Source: Myotis daubentonii
Taxonomy: Eukaryota > Chordata > Mammalia > Chiroptera > Vespertilionidae
Direction: 5' to 3'
Length of the DNA stretch: 64,000 nucleotides
NCBI RefSeq assembly: GCF_963259705.1
Contig: NC_081844.1
Span: 106,914,671-106,978,670, forward strand
How positions within the stretch are numbered: position 1 is the stretch's first letter; every line of letters starts with the position of its first letter. Below, in pieces: positions 43,721 through 54,898 of this stretch. The position numbers were made by a program, and so were the translations under genes. The notes beneath the pieces were generated by a model that was not told the DNA's origin, made no database searches, and saw nothing but the letters and a program-made list of their open reading frames with translations.

Positions 43721-43739
43721 GGTCACCAGGGGGCGCCAT
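43721..43739 (+). promoter_or_regulatory. Strong CTCF-type motif
   Basis: GGTCACCAGGGGGCGCCAT is a near-consensus CTCF core. It lies 2.37 kb upstream of the BOD1 start codon and directly after a small palindrome (ATTGTGTAATACACAAT). Confidence 0.6.
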
Positions 43740-44069
43740 TACTGCATTAGTAATTCAGGACCTTTAGCAATTTCTCTGCAGAATGTTGTTTTAACTTTTG
43801 CCCAGGGGTAGTCATCTCATTTTCAGGGAAGGAAAAAAAAAAATCTTTGTTGGATGTCAGCATTAAATCCGTGACAACGTGCCTCATCCCAGGGAATTGC
43901 ACATGTTAAGGTGCTGGAATATTTTATGTCAAAAAGAACGTAAAGGGATGAAACCACCGCAGCCCAAACCCCGATCTGGAAGGAGAAAGGGCAGGAACTG
44001 GAAAGATATGAGGCCCGTGGTTGCCATGGGAGACATGAAGCGGCAGAACGGACGTGGGAATTTCGCGTG

Positions 44070-44175
44070 GGCGGTGCTGGGTTGGAATCCCAGCTCTGTC
44101 GCCTTGGGGCAGTGTGACTTGGGGAACGTTGGACCGCCCGAGCTTCAGCTCCTCGGGAAGGCGGGGAGGAGTAAG
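44070..44175 (+). mobile_element. MIR SINE fragment
   Basis: CTGGGTTGGAATCCCAGCTC, GTCGCCTTGGGGCAGTGTGA and GCTTCAGCTCCTC match the MIR core with substitutions. A MIR-like tail (AACGGTGCCTGGTACATTAG) at about 44370-44400 may be the same or a second copy. Confidence 0.6.
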
Positions 44176-44650
44176 CACCATTTTGGCAATCCATTTGTCA
44201 TGCCTGGCCCTGAGCAAACTTTAATACATGTGGTGGTCACGAATTTACATTTGGCTTATTCGATTTACCTGTCTCCCCCTCTCCCCCCAGCTCACCCCTC
44301 CACTTACTTTTAAATTTATGAGGGAAGAGATTGTAGGTTTTTGTTCTTCATCATCATTCCCAGCGGCCAGAACGGTGCCTGGTACATTAGGCTCTTGGTA
44401 AATGTATGATAGAGAGATAAAAAAAAAAGAAAGGAAGGAAGAAGGAAGAAAGGAGTGGATAGGAAATTTGTCCTTCTACGTATAGAATAAGGCCATTCAA
44501 AACATTTGAAACTGCCCTCAACCGAATGTTAGAATATAGGCAATATTCAGAGGGGTCAGGTCAAATCTAGTGAGCGGCCCATCAGGTATGGCTAAATCGG
44601 ACTAGGAGGCGGGGGCAGGGAGCGGGCGGAGATGAGAAGTCGGTCTGTGG

Positions 44651-44664
44651 GTTGCCTAGGCAAC
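44651..44664. promoter_or_regulatory. Perfect RFX X-box palindrome
   Basis: GTTGCCTAGGCAAC is a full palindromic X-box, bound by RFX proteins. It lies in a small GC-rich patch (44600-44665). No adjacent gene start is recognised. Confidence 0.5.
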
Positions 44665-44699
44665 CTACCAACCTCCCACTCCAAGGCCTCCATCCTTAA

Positions 44700-45010
44700 G
44701 CAAAGGCATTCCAGAGCCTGAAGACTGAGCACAGGGCCTCATTCAGACACCACGCCCACGTGGGGAAGACAGGTCGTTGGTCCTCGGTCATGTCCACGGC
44801 GCGGCCCTGTATCTTCTCGCTTCCATGTATTCGTCCAAAGGGCCCGGGCGCATCTTGGTGAACAGCAGCCTGAGCTGCTCGGGGCGGCCTGTGTTGTCCG
44901 TGCTGCCTCGGCCTCGTCTGCACGTCTGATCTCAGCCGCTTCCTTTCGTTTCTTCCTGACGTTTCCCAGCCACTCGCGTGACGGGCCGGATCCACACACA
45001 CAGAGGAAAG
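44700..45010 (-). pseudogene. Possible degraded coding fragment, unidentified
   Basis: On the minus strand a frame reads REWLGNVRKKRKEAAEIRRA followed by an acidic/alanine stretch. A one-base shift would continue into another charged peptide. The charge pattern looks more protein-like than its surroundings, with a helix or coiled-coil flavour. I cannot name a parent gene, and no splice or poly(A) evidence is clear. It may be chance. Confidence 0.2.
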
Positions 45011-45189
45011 CAGGACTTGGAGAAGCAGGAGTCCTCAGCACCCATCAATGCTGTCGCCGCCCCCCCCCCCCCCCCGAAAAGGTGCATCTCAGATAACATC
45101 TCCGGCCGCAGTGTTTTTAACACGTTGTCCTTTCGGGTTATTGTTACTAAAGGATGTCTAGCGAGAGAGGCCACCTGGTGGAATATAGG

Positions 45190-45400
45190 GGAAAGAGAGA
45201 TGTTTAGCATCTGGGTTGGGTTTGCATCAAACCCCTTTGCTTATCGGCGGTGTGACCTAGGGCAGCCCGTGAACTGATCTGAGCCTCTGTTTGCCCATCT
45301 GTAAAATGGGGATGCTACCAACACCCACCTTTCGTTGTCACAAAAAATTAGAGATCAGGTATCCAGAGCCTGGTACACAGTAGGTCCTCACTGGCTAATA
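45190..45400 (+). mobile_element. MIR SINE fossil
   Basis: GCGGTGTGACCTAGGGCAGC, GCCCATCTGTAAAATGGGGA, and an AGCCTGGTACACAGTAGGTC tail give a nearly full-length MIR in sense. Confidence 0.85.
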
Positions 45401-48400
45401 GTTAATAACAGGGTCTTGATACAAGATCCTCATATATTCAGGTGTAGTGTGTTATTGGGCAGAAATTTTGATTGATAAGCATCCAGACTTAACCATATAC
45501 ATAACTTTGTTTTTATTACTTTGTTAGTTTTAACCTTGTGTTGATGCAGAGAGCCACTCAGCCACTGGTGGGCTTAGTGAAGCCAAGTTCATGGTCAAAC
45601 CCTGCTGAGGTCTGGACCCATCGTTTACCTTTGTCGTCACACTCAGCCATTTAAATATCCACATGACGCCCCTCACGAACTCTCCGTCGGCCATGGTAAC
45701 CGGCACAGTTTAAGAAAGTGGCTAATTTATCCTCCTGGACCCGCAGTGAGGAGACACAGAGCAGGGACCCCAGCAGGCTCCGCATGGACATGGAGCAAGA
45801 GAGAGAAGTAAGCCTTGGCTATTTTAAGCCACTGAGATTTTTGGAACTGTTTGTTACTGCAGCATAACCCAGCCCATCCTGACTGATATAGCCCAGGCCA
45901 CCTTCCACCAGCAAACCCACATCTTCTGTAATGTAAAAACCAATGAATGAATGACTGGCTGGATGCACGAATGAATCCGTTTCCTTCTCCCAGGCCCTAT
46001 CCCTTTGGATCATGTCTTGGAATGACTACAGATCCACCGAGGCCACTGTGTGTCTCTTAGGCAGCTGCGGTCAGCCCTCCTCCAACTCTGGAGCTCCAGG
46101 GGGCTATGCTCAGCTCCTGGCTCGGACCACTCCTGGCCCCTCCGGTCCCTCCCCGGTGGGTGGGCTGCCTTCTGGTCACTGGCTGCTGCCACCTGCAGTT
46201 TGAGCAGCGAACTGCCTGCTGTGACCACACCCCAAAGTGGGGTTTCCTCCAGCCCCTAGGGGTGCTAGAGGAATGGACAGATCCCAGCGGCTCAACCACG
46301 GAAGGGAACTCAGGTCTCCGGCCGCCACGCTGGTGCCTTCTGCTTCTACCCCTGCCCAGAGGCCTTTGGTTGGCAGGTTCTCCCAGCTTTCTGCCTCCGG
46401 GCACCAGGCAGGGCCATGTGACTCGTTGCAGTCTCTGAGCCCGGACATGTCACTCCTGGACGCCAGCCTGGATCTGCTGCCGCGGGTCTCTCTCCTCTGC
46501 CGTGGTGGTGTTGGGCAGTATTTGAGATGGTGGCTGCTCCATCCGCCTGAGGTCCGGGTCCAGGGTGACCGGGATCCGATCCCCTAGCCGACCCTGACGG
46601 ACAGGTAGAGTGACTAAGACATACGCCTCCGCTGGGTTTAAGCCAGTCAGATTTAGGAGTTTTTGTTACCACAGCATTCCCTAGCCCAACCCGGCTGGTA
46701 GTACCCATTCACCATCTATCTGGGTGCCTGGCATCTCCATGTCCTTTCCTTTTTGGGGCGTATTCTCCGCTTTCTGAGACCTACATGAAAATGCCAGACC
46801 CCTACTGTTCCTGCTTCCCTCGCGGCCGCGGTGCAGGCTCACGGCCAAGGCCAGCGGAGGCAGGGCCACAGCTGCGGGGCCCGGGGCAGTTCATGTGACT
46901 CTGCTGGGTTGGTTCTGTAGCAAGAGTCTAGACTGTGATTCCGGCTGTGCAACCTCTCTCTCCTCTGGCCGGCTTCCCAAGCCCGTTCTCCAGCCTCCCG
47001 TCTCCTCTGTGAACTCCCTGTCTGCTCTCCATACATTCCCTCTCCGCTTGAATCACCCAGAGCTTTCTGCTGCTTGAGACGGAGCGCCGGCGACTGACGC
47101 GGCCAGTTGGGTGGCAACGCGAGGCTGCGAGGCAAGCAGGAGGGAAAGACGGGGTGAGGTGCGGCTGACTTCTCTTCCCCATCGTGAGCTTCTCCTCTGA
47201 GAGCACCCCTTGCGTAAACCCGGAGCAGGCCAAGGGGCAGGGGGTTCTGCTCAGATGTGGTCAGCCTTTGGGCACGCGAACCTCACTTTTCTTATCTGTA
47301 AACTGGAGCAGATAGTAGGACCTCACTTTTAAAGGGTGGTAGAGAGCAATGCATTTGAAAGAGGATGTATGAGAATGTTCTAGAAAGTATCAGACCCCAA
47401 TGCAAGTTTACCTGTTATTCTTGTAAGTGTTAGCTGGCCTGAATATGTCCGACCGGGGACTGTTGGTGGAGGTGACGGGGAAATGGAGGCGGCCCTTTCT
47501 GACTCCATTCTGTCCCTCAGCCCCTGGGAGGTCGCAGGCCAGCCCTCTCACCCAGGCCCACCTGAGCTCCGCCCAAGAGACCAGAGACCCCAGTAACGCA
47601 AAGATTCTCGAGGGGCTTGGCCAAAGCCAAGGAGCATAAAGGCGGGGAAGGGTATTCGGGATGATTTTTGCGGAGTTCAGAGAGGGAGAGACCGTCACCC
47701 ACAGCCACACAGCAGCTCTGCTGCGTTTGGGGTCGCCTTCAGGTCTTTTCACGCTGACGGCGTGCCTCAGCCCCTGCTGTGATCCGAGGTGGCAAAGGCG
47801 ATTTGGAAATACAACGACCCTCCCTCAAATTTATGACCCCAGTGTCACAGCAGCCTGTGACCCGCCGATCCTTGTCCCTCCCGGGGGACCCCGTCTCCTT
47901 CTCCTTCCCGCCATCAGAAGTGCTTTATGGGGAGGGTGGGGAATTGCTGAATCGATCTTTTAAAATGAGCACGGGATCCGAGTCAAAGGCTTTCGGGAGA
48001 AGAGAACTTTCTCATCCAAGCGGCTGCCCACACCCCGCGCCGCCTCCCGCTCGGCTGAAGCCTGAAGCGCGCCCTTGTTCTCGCGGCTCTGCCCCAGATT
48101 CACCGCCGCTCTCCGAATCCTTGGCAGTTCCCGCTGCCCTGTCCTGACAACCCCCGGCCGTGAAACTAAAGAGCGAGTCACCGAATCCTGCTCCTATGGC
48201 GTTGTCCTTGCCAGCGATCCCACAGGCAGACCTGGACGAGGAGCCGGCGAGGCCTGCGGCGGCTGGGACGCCACGGGAATGGCGTGGGCTGGGTGGGAGG
48301 CGGGAATGTGCAGCTGCCAGGAACGAATGGATGAGAGAAAGGGCATGAACTTCGGGCTTTAAATGGGAAAATCCCAGAGTGCTGAGCTGGCACCTGCCCG

Positions 48401-48929
48401 CCCCAGTGCCCTCTGGGCCCCGCTGGGCCCGGGGCTCCAGGCTGGCGGGCCGGGGAGTCACAATTTGGAAGGGAAATGGCTCCAAACTGGAGCAGCCCTG
48501 GGAGGCCCGCCCACCTAGCCAGCGTTCATCTGCCCGAACCACCCCAACCCAGCGTCTCCCCTGAGCTCAGACACCAGCACTAACCCCACATACCATCGCC
48601 CCCTCCCCCGACCCCCCCCCCCCCGCTGCCGAAGGAATTTTAAGAAATCCTCAAAACCTGAGGAATTTTAATTACCCTTAATTCAGGAATTTTGATTTTA
48701 ATACCGTGTGGCAGGCTCACCACCAGTGTGTCCCTGAGTGCGGGAGGGTGGGCGCAGCCTGGCACCGAGTCCGGGCTCTTGGCCGTGGGAGCCACGTGGA
48801 GACACTGGGGGGTGGGGGGGGAGCAGCTGCATCCAGGGGGCGCTGTGGTCTGCGTTGTCCCCGCCGGGGTGCGGGACCAGGGACAGAGGCCTCAGCGCTG
48901 CGTCTCTGGGGCCATGGGATGCGGTCTGT
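45401..48929. other. Intergenic, no gene seen
   Basis: Mixed composition, CpG-richer near 48000-48500. The 176-codon minus frame at 48012-48542 overlaps other frames and shows no domain. C-runs lie near 48604-48624. No exon recognised. Confidence 0.5.
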
Positions 48930-49090
48930 GCCTTCAGAGCCCAGGGACCTTGAACAAGTTGCTTTACCCGCCCCCCCCACCCCCCCAAGTCTGTCTCCTT
49001 ATCTGTGAAATGGGCATCACCATGGCAACCACTCAGGGAGGCTGCAGAGCGAACAAAGGCTGCCAGAGAGTCTGTGCTCAATAAAAATAC
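48930..49090 (+). mobile_element. MIR SINE fragment with C-run
   Basis: CAGGGACCTTGAACAAGTTG, TCCTTATCTGTGAAATGGGC and a TCTGTGCTCAATAAA end are MIR-like. A CCCCCCC run interrupts the middle. Confidence 0.7.
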
Positions 49091-50147
49091 AAACCAGCAG
49101 GGCCGTCCTCCCCCGGACCCAGCACCCCCTCCCACACGGAGACTCAGAGAGCGTCAGCCTCGCCCCAGGGGCTGGGGCTGGTCTCACTGCCCGCAGGCCT
49201 GGCCTGGGCAGCCGAGCCGGTCCTGGCTGCTTCTCTGAGCACTGACGCATCACCCCTCAGGTGATCACTCACAGACGTTTGCCCAGGGCCTTCCTGTGTC
49301 GCCGCCCTACACCGCCTGGGCCGAGAGGCTCGGTCAAAGGCGCCACAGTCTCAGTTCGTGCAGCTCACAAGCCATCTCACAAGCTGCCAACAAGCAATCT
49401 CAGGATCAGAATCATTGGGGTTCAGGGGGCCAGGGAAGGCCTCTGATGGGAGGCGGCGTTTGAGTCAAGAGCTAAGTAACAAGGGGCTGCCACGCCAGGG
49501 AGGCGCGCTCGGTGGAGATGCTCAGAGGTGTGGCCTCCGTGGACTGAGCAGAGGGCCAGGGGGGCAGGGGGGCTCGGGGAGCCGCTGGGAAGCCATTGCA
49601 GAAGTGGGCCCAGAGGATGGGCTGTGCTCCCACCAGCGCCCCCCAGGTCCCCTCCAGCCGCCCTTTGCCCGGTACCGACTGCGCCTGCGTTGAAGGATGG
49701 GCCTTTCAGGATAGAGCCGAGCGCCCGGACTCGGCACATATGTGTGGCCCACCGCCCAAGTGCATCCCCTGACCTCGGGGTCCCACCTGGGGGGGAGGTA
49801 CTTCCCTGCCGCCGCCAGGCTCTCCTGCTGCCCTCCGTGCGTGGAGTGCAGGCTGCCCTGCTGGAGCCAGGACGCCCTTCCCGAGCTGGGCCCCATGATG
49901 GGCCCGTCCTCCAGGCCCGGTGTGAGCACCCCCATGATCAGGCACCCCGATCCTCGCTGCACCCAATGGAGGACCTGCAGCCACACTTGGAGGTCAGATC
50001 TGGGGTCCCAATACCATGTTGGCATGACCAGCAGTTCGTACAGTGCTGACCCCTTGGGGACAGGCAGCCAAGGCCCTCTGCTCATAGGGAGCCTGAGACG
50101 ACTCCTGGCCAAAGGAGCTAAGGAGCTAAGAGGCATTTAATCCAGCC
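49091..50147. other. Intergenic, no gene seen
   Basis: The frames on both strands at 49522-50140 overlap heavily and carry no domain I recognise. Treated as non-coding. Confidence 0.5.
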
Positions 50148-50240
50148 TCATTCATTCATTCATTCATTCATCCATTCATTTACTCATTCATCCATCCATC
50201 CATCCATCCATTCATTTATTCATTCATCCATATAGCCATT
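50148..50240. repeat. (ATTC)n / (ATCC)n microsatellite
   Basis: A compound run of TTCA and ATCC tetramers with small interruptions. A MIR/L2-like AAATGATTGACAAGCACCTA block follows. Confidence 0.95.
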
Positions 50241-50312
50241 CAATAAATGATTGACAAGCACCTACCATGCACCGTGCATTATAGTAGCGTCAGGTTACAT
50301 ATTATATGCACA

Positions 50313-50677
50313 CTAGAGGCCTGGTGCACGACATTCATGCACTCAGGGGGTGGGGGTAGGGTCCCTCAGCCCAGCCTGTGCCCATTGCAGTTCAGGAGTC
50401 CTTGGGGGATGTCCAACTGACGGCTTAGGCCCACTCACCGTGGGGGAGTGGGCCTAAGCTGCAGTCAGACATCCTTAGCACTGCCGTGGACTGCTGCTGC
50501 GCTCACCAGCTATGAGCCCAGTTTTTGGCTGAGCGACGCTCCCCCTCTGGGAGTGCACTGACCACCAGGGGGCAGCTCCTGCCTTGAGCATCTGCCCCCT
50601 GGTGGTCAGCGTGCATCATAGTGACTGGTCGTTCTGCCATTTGGTCGATTTGCATATTACCCTTTTATTATATAGGA
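50313..50677 (-). mobile_element. HeliBat-type Helitron, full ends
   Basis: On the minus strand it starts TCCTATATAATAAAAGGGTA, followed by ATATGCAAAT, and ends with the hairpin side GTGCA and CAGGCCTCTAG. The host bases are A and T. At 365 bp it is the same family as 32487-32845 and carries the same CTCF-like inverted repeat. Non-coding. Confidence 0.93.
50558..50609. promoter_or_regulatory. Inverted repeat of two CTCF-like motifs inside a Helitron
   Basis: Perfect 18-bp arms CTGACCACCAGGGGGCAG (50558-50575) and its complement (50592-50609) are separated by 16 bp, the same spacing as in the other Helitron. Confidence 0.6.
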
Positions 50678-51985
50678 TAGAGAACTCTGGTGAACAAAGT
50701 CGAAGTGATTATGGTCCGCAAGGACAGCAGTAATTTTAATTGAACAAACACAAAATAGGCAAACCCAAAAACACATCATTCAGAACCACGATAAGTGACA
50801 GAGAAAGACAAGGACAAGACATGCCGCATATGCTGCAGATCCGCGTCTGGTCGAACCTGATCCATGGTGCAGGTATGAACGCCCAGGGGAAGGCCTAGTC
50901 AGGGACAAACAGCAGGGGTGCCGGGTCACCCAGGCGGCTCATTATCCAGAACTCAGGCCAAAGTAACCGAATACAAGCACCGTGGTGAGGGAAGGCCTGA
51001 CACCTGCCGGTGTTGAGATCAGCTGCCAGATCCGCCGTTCATGGGGGCGGTTACATTCGATGATCGATGATCGTTGACTGGTGGGCGCCAGGCCCCCGGG
51101 ATGTGAGCTGTTCGCTTGGAGGCCCTTGAATGTGGTTCATGCTACAGCTGGTTAGGTTTTCACGCCCGATGGGGTCAATTATACCTACATCTTCGTGCGG
51201 CGGGCACAGAGGGGGAGCTTCGCATGCCAGGAAAGTCTCTTTCTAGGTTAGCAAAAGAGAATTCACGCTTGAGAAAAGATGCTGTTTCTGCCTCCAATCT
51301 GATTTTGTACCCATTTCAATTCTAAGCACTGTGTCCCATTCCAGAGCAAAATCTCCCCCCTTCTCATCTTCTTCCTCCTCCTCCCTTCTCCTCCTCTTCC
51401 CTTTTCTCATCTCCTCTTCCCTCTTCCCCCTCATCATCCTCCCCTCCCCTCCTCCCCAGTCCCCTCTCTTTCCTCCCTCCCCTGCTTAAATCAATCCCCA
51501 TTTATTTGCCTTTGATTTGGGGTGTGGTAGCGATCTGGAGGTGCAGATGACCCCGGATCCATGGACCTAATTTACAGGAGCGCCTCTGTTTCTCTGTAAG
51601 CCGGGGGCGGTTCCATACCACCTGAGCACGTGTTTGTTTTTGCCCGTCTTCCAGGTTCTGGGAGGGGGAACAGGAAGGAGAGGGACAGTGGCCTCTCTCT
51701 TAGCGGCTCCTGTCTGATGGAGCCCCGCCTCTGCTGAGGGCCTCTGTCTGAGGACACTCGAGACGACCGCAGCCGGACGGTCCATGCGGGAGAGGCACCG
51801 GCCCGAGGTGCTGGTGGGCGCCAGGGCCCTGTGGGTGGCAAGCTGGCTGTGGATGGTGTGATTGAACCAAGCCCCGACGTTTGGGATGATCTGGAATCGG
51901 CTGAGCCCGGACGGACCACCGACATTGTTCCCTTCCGTGGCATCGGGCAGAACCTCTGTACCAACCTTAGAAAGATGATGGAACA
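50678..51985. other. Intergenic, no gene seen
   Basis: Includes a strong pyrimidine-rich tract (TTCCTCC-type) at about 51355-51485. The adjacent minus frame of Arg/Glu repeats is a product of that tract. No exon recognised. Confidence 0.5.
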
Positions 51986-52216
51986 AGCCTGGCCGGTGTG
52001 GCTCAGTGGTTGAGCACTGACCTATGAACCAGGAGGCCACGGTTCGATTCCCGGTCAGGGCACATGCCTGGATTGCGGGCTCCATCCCCAGTGTGGGGGG
52101 CATGCAGGAGGCAGCTGATCCATGATTCTCTCTCATCATTGATGTTTCTACCTCTCCCCCTCTCCCTTCCTCTCTGAAATCAATAAAAACATATTTAAAA
52201 GAGAAAACAAAGGAAA
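51986..52216 (+). mobile_element. Ves SINE with 17-bp target duplication
   Basis: The head GCCTGGCCGGTGTGGCTCAG and B box GGTTCGATTCCCGGTCAGGG are intact, and the tail is A-rich. The flanks AGAAAGATGATGGAACA (51969-51985) and AGAAAGATGATGAAACA (52217-52233) differ at one base. A young-looking copy. Confidence 0.93.
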
Positions 52217-52233
52217 AGAAAGATGATGAAACA

Positions 52234-53019
52234 GGTTGGGAGTGATGCCCCCTTTCCATGGAGTTGCTCACGTCTCCAGTGGGGTTACCTGCGGGCCGGA
52301 AGCGTGTTGGAAACGGAACAGGAGCGCCAAGGGGAGCGATGCCCCAGAGGTGCCCACGGTGCCGGGAGCAGGGCGCACCCAGCGCGGAGGAACCAGACAC
52401 AGCTTCCCGCGAGGCGCTTTGTTCACTCACCTCCACAGCCGTCCGGGCGCTGACAGCCGCCAGCCCGCCCCAGGCGCCCGCGGGCACAGGAGAGCTGTGC
52501 GCCTCCACCGCAGTGACAGCTGCGGGGATCAAAGTGTGATGCCCCATCCCTTGTCTGTTTGCAGGTGCCCGGCGGGCTCGAATGGGCTGCCTCATCCGAG
52601 GAGCCCGCGAGGGTGGTTGCGTGGAATTGCGAATGGAAGGTGGCCCAGCTGACACCAGCCAACCCCACTGCAGTTTTAATCAGGGCTCCGAGCACCCCGG
52701 GCCTTCCCCAGGGTCGGTGGCTGCGCCTGGCTCCGTTGTTTTCCGCCTTGTCAGGCCCACGGAGGCTGGGCAGGCCGAGGGACAGAACAGACGCCCGGCA
52801 GGAATAAGCCCCCAGGAATAGAACTCCCTGCAGGGAACCCAAGTCATAAATATCTGAACATATTGTCACGCTTCGAGATCAGCTTAGAATGCACGACGCT
52901 ACCAGCCTGCCCTGATTCTGAGAAAGTGGGCCAGGAAAGCGACGAGGGCAGGGATGCGCTCACCCCTGCCCCTTAATGACATCTAACAACAGTAATTATT
53001 GTGGTGATAATAGTAACGG
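52234..53019. other. Intergenic, no gene seen
   Basis: GC-rich up to about 52800, then more A/T-rich. No feature recognised. Confidence 0.5.
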
Positions 53020-53185
53020 AAGCAGCTCGCAGGGACTGAGTGCTTATGTGGGTCAGGCAGCCTTCTAGTTACCCGATGTGTGCTAATGCATTTCATCCTC
53101 ACCGCAACCCCATGAGCTCGGGGGCTACTCTCCCCATTTTACAGCGGGGAAAACTGAGGCTCAAAGGGCAAAGGCAAGAACCAAG
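53020..53185 (-). mobile_element. MIR SINE fossil
   Basis: CTTATGTGGGTCAGGCAGCC, TGCATTTCATCCTCACCGC, CCCCATTTTACAGCGGGGAA and ACTGAGGCTCAAAGGG are in MIR antisense order. Confidence 0.8.
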
Positions 53186-53659
53186 AGGTAATATGTTCTC
53201 AGATCGATGTGACCCCAGCCACCAGAGAACCTACAGTCTAGTGACGGGGTCAGTGGGTTTTGGGATAAAGAAACTGGCCACTTGCTGTAGGCAGACCGCG
53301 ATACACGACATCAGCACAGCCAGGAGACGCAGCGGGTTAGGGAGGAGGGGTCTGGGCCTGGAAAGATTGGTGGATCCTAACCGTAGAGCAAGATGGAAGG
53401 ACAAAGGGGGAAGGGACTCCCGTTGGAGGTCACGCCTCAGGCAAAGGCCATAACCGAGTCTGGCTAGAAGGGAGGGTCCCAGTGCGGCTAGAAAGGCAGG
53501 TGGAGCTGGCTGGGGAGCCTTGGGTGCCGAGTGTGAGGGCTGGACCTTTTGTGGCCGATGGAAGGGAAGAACGGAAACTCGGGGCAGTGGGGGCCCAGGC
53601 ACTGCTCTTCCTCTGGGCTCCGGGGAGGAAGTAGGAAGGACACGTAGCCTTTGGAGGCA

Positions 53660-53840
53660 GGACCTCCGGTTGAATCTTGATTTCCTCTGTGAATTTGCTG
53701 CGTGACCTTGAGGAAGTTACCCGACCGCTCTGAACCCAAGAGAATACTTCCATGCATGTCATAGTTTTTTTTGGAGAGAATGAAATATGGTCATAGGTGT
53801 CAAGGGTGAGGTATACAGCAGGTGCTCCATGATGGTGGCC
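53660..53840 (+). mobile_element. MIR SINE fossil
   Basis: TTGCTGCGTGACCTTGAGGA, CCGACCGCTCTGAACC and a tail with ATACAGCAGGTGCTCCATG fit MIR in sense. Confidence 0.7.
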
Positions 53841-54675
53841 AGTGTTTTCATGTATGAATAGTCATACGAACTCTCCGGTTTGTTTACTTTTGTGTGTGTG
53901 CCTGTTTCTAAAGTCTTGCCCTCCTAGGACTTAAAGACCCACCTTATCTTTCTGGATGAACTCCCACTCAACCCTCAAGACCCATTTCAGAAGCTTTCTA
54001 CACTGTGAAACCGTTGCCATTTCCCACAGTGCAGAGCAGGCCGCTCTCTGCCACGCCTGCATCCTGCCCTCCTCACATCCTAGGCTGGTTGTGTCTGTTC
54101 ATGGTCGATCTTCTCAGCCAGGTTGGGCGTTTCTCCCCTTGCTCAGCGGGGCTCCTAGTGTGGTCTGCACCCCGGGGCGGGGGGAGGGGGCAGGGCTCTC
54201 CCAGATTCTTCCAGAAACTCCTCAAGGTAAAGAAATATTTACATGGTAAGGCCAGGACATTATTGGCATTTTCCCTGCTGTTGACACCTGCACTGGTGGT
54301 GGGAAGCTGCTGGCATCTTACGCAGGTCACCCACTGTGTCCTTCGCCATCACACACCTGCGTTAACACACAGGCCAGTTTCACTCAGGAATATCCTTAAG
54401 GAAGCAGTGAAGTGATTCATTTCATCAGGTCTCCACCCTTGAGTACCTGTCTTTATAATCTGGGGGGGAGTACGCATGAGCAGTTCTGTGGCACCCAAAG
54501 CACAGCGCTGGGAGGACTGTCGCCCCGAGGGAGAGCCCAGGCGATGGTGGGGCTTGTAAGCTGGAGCGTCATTGCTTTCTTCCTGGTCACGGCAACCTGT
54601 TCTTACATGAAAGAACAACGGACGAGCCATGTTGCTCTTCCGGTGAAATGCCTTCATTCCGCAAAATAGTCTATT
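53841..54675. other. Intergenic, no gene seen
   Basis: Unique sequence; short frames only. No transposon confidently recognised. Confidence 0.5.
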
Positions 54676-54898
54676 TGTTTACTTTTAATATGTTTTTATT
54701 GATCTCAGAGAGAGAGGAAAGGAGGGGGAGAGTGATAGACACATCAATGATGAGAGAGAATCACTGGTGGGCTGCCTTCTGCACGCCCTGTACCAGGGAT
54801 CAAGTCCACAACCCAGACATGTACCCTGACCGGGAATTGAACCATGGCCTCCTGGTTCATAGGTCGACACTCAATCCCCAAACCATGCCAGCCGGGCA
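54676..54898 (-). mobile_element. Ves SINE, antisense
   Basis: On the minus strand the head GCCCGGCTGGCATGGTTTGG is mutated, but the B box GGTTCAATTCCCGGTCAGGG and the CT-rich body are clear. An imperfect AATAG-TTTATT duplication may flank it. Confidence 0.85.

Noticed and set aside
51986..52216. tRNA-like A and B boxes suggesting a tRNA gene
   Set aside because: The head is part of a Ves SINE with body, tail and target duplication. The same holds for the other ten Ves copies. No true tRNA cloverleaf was found.
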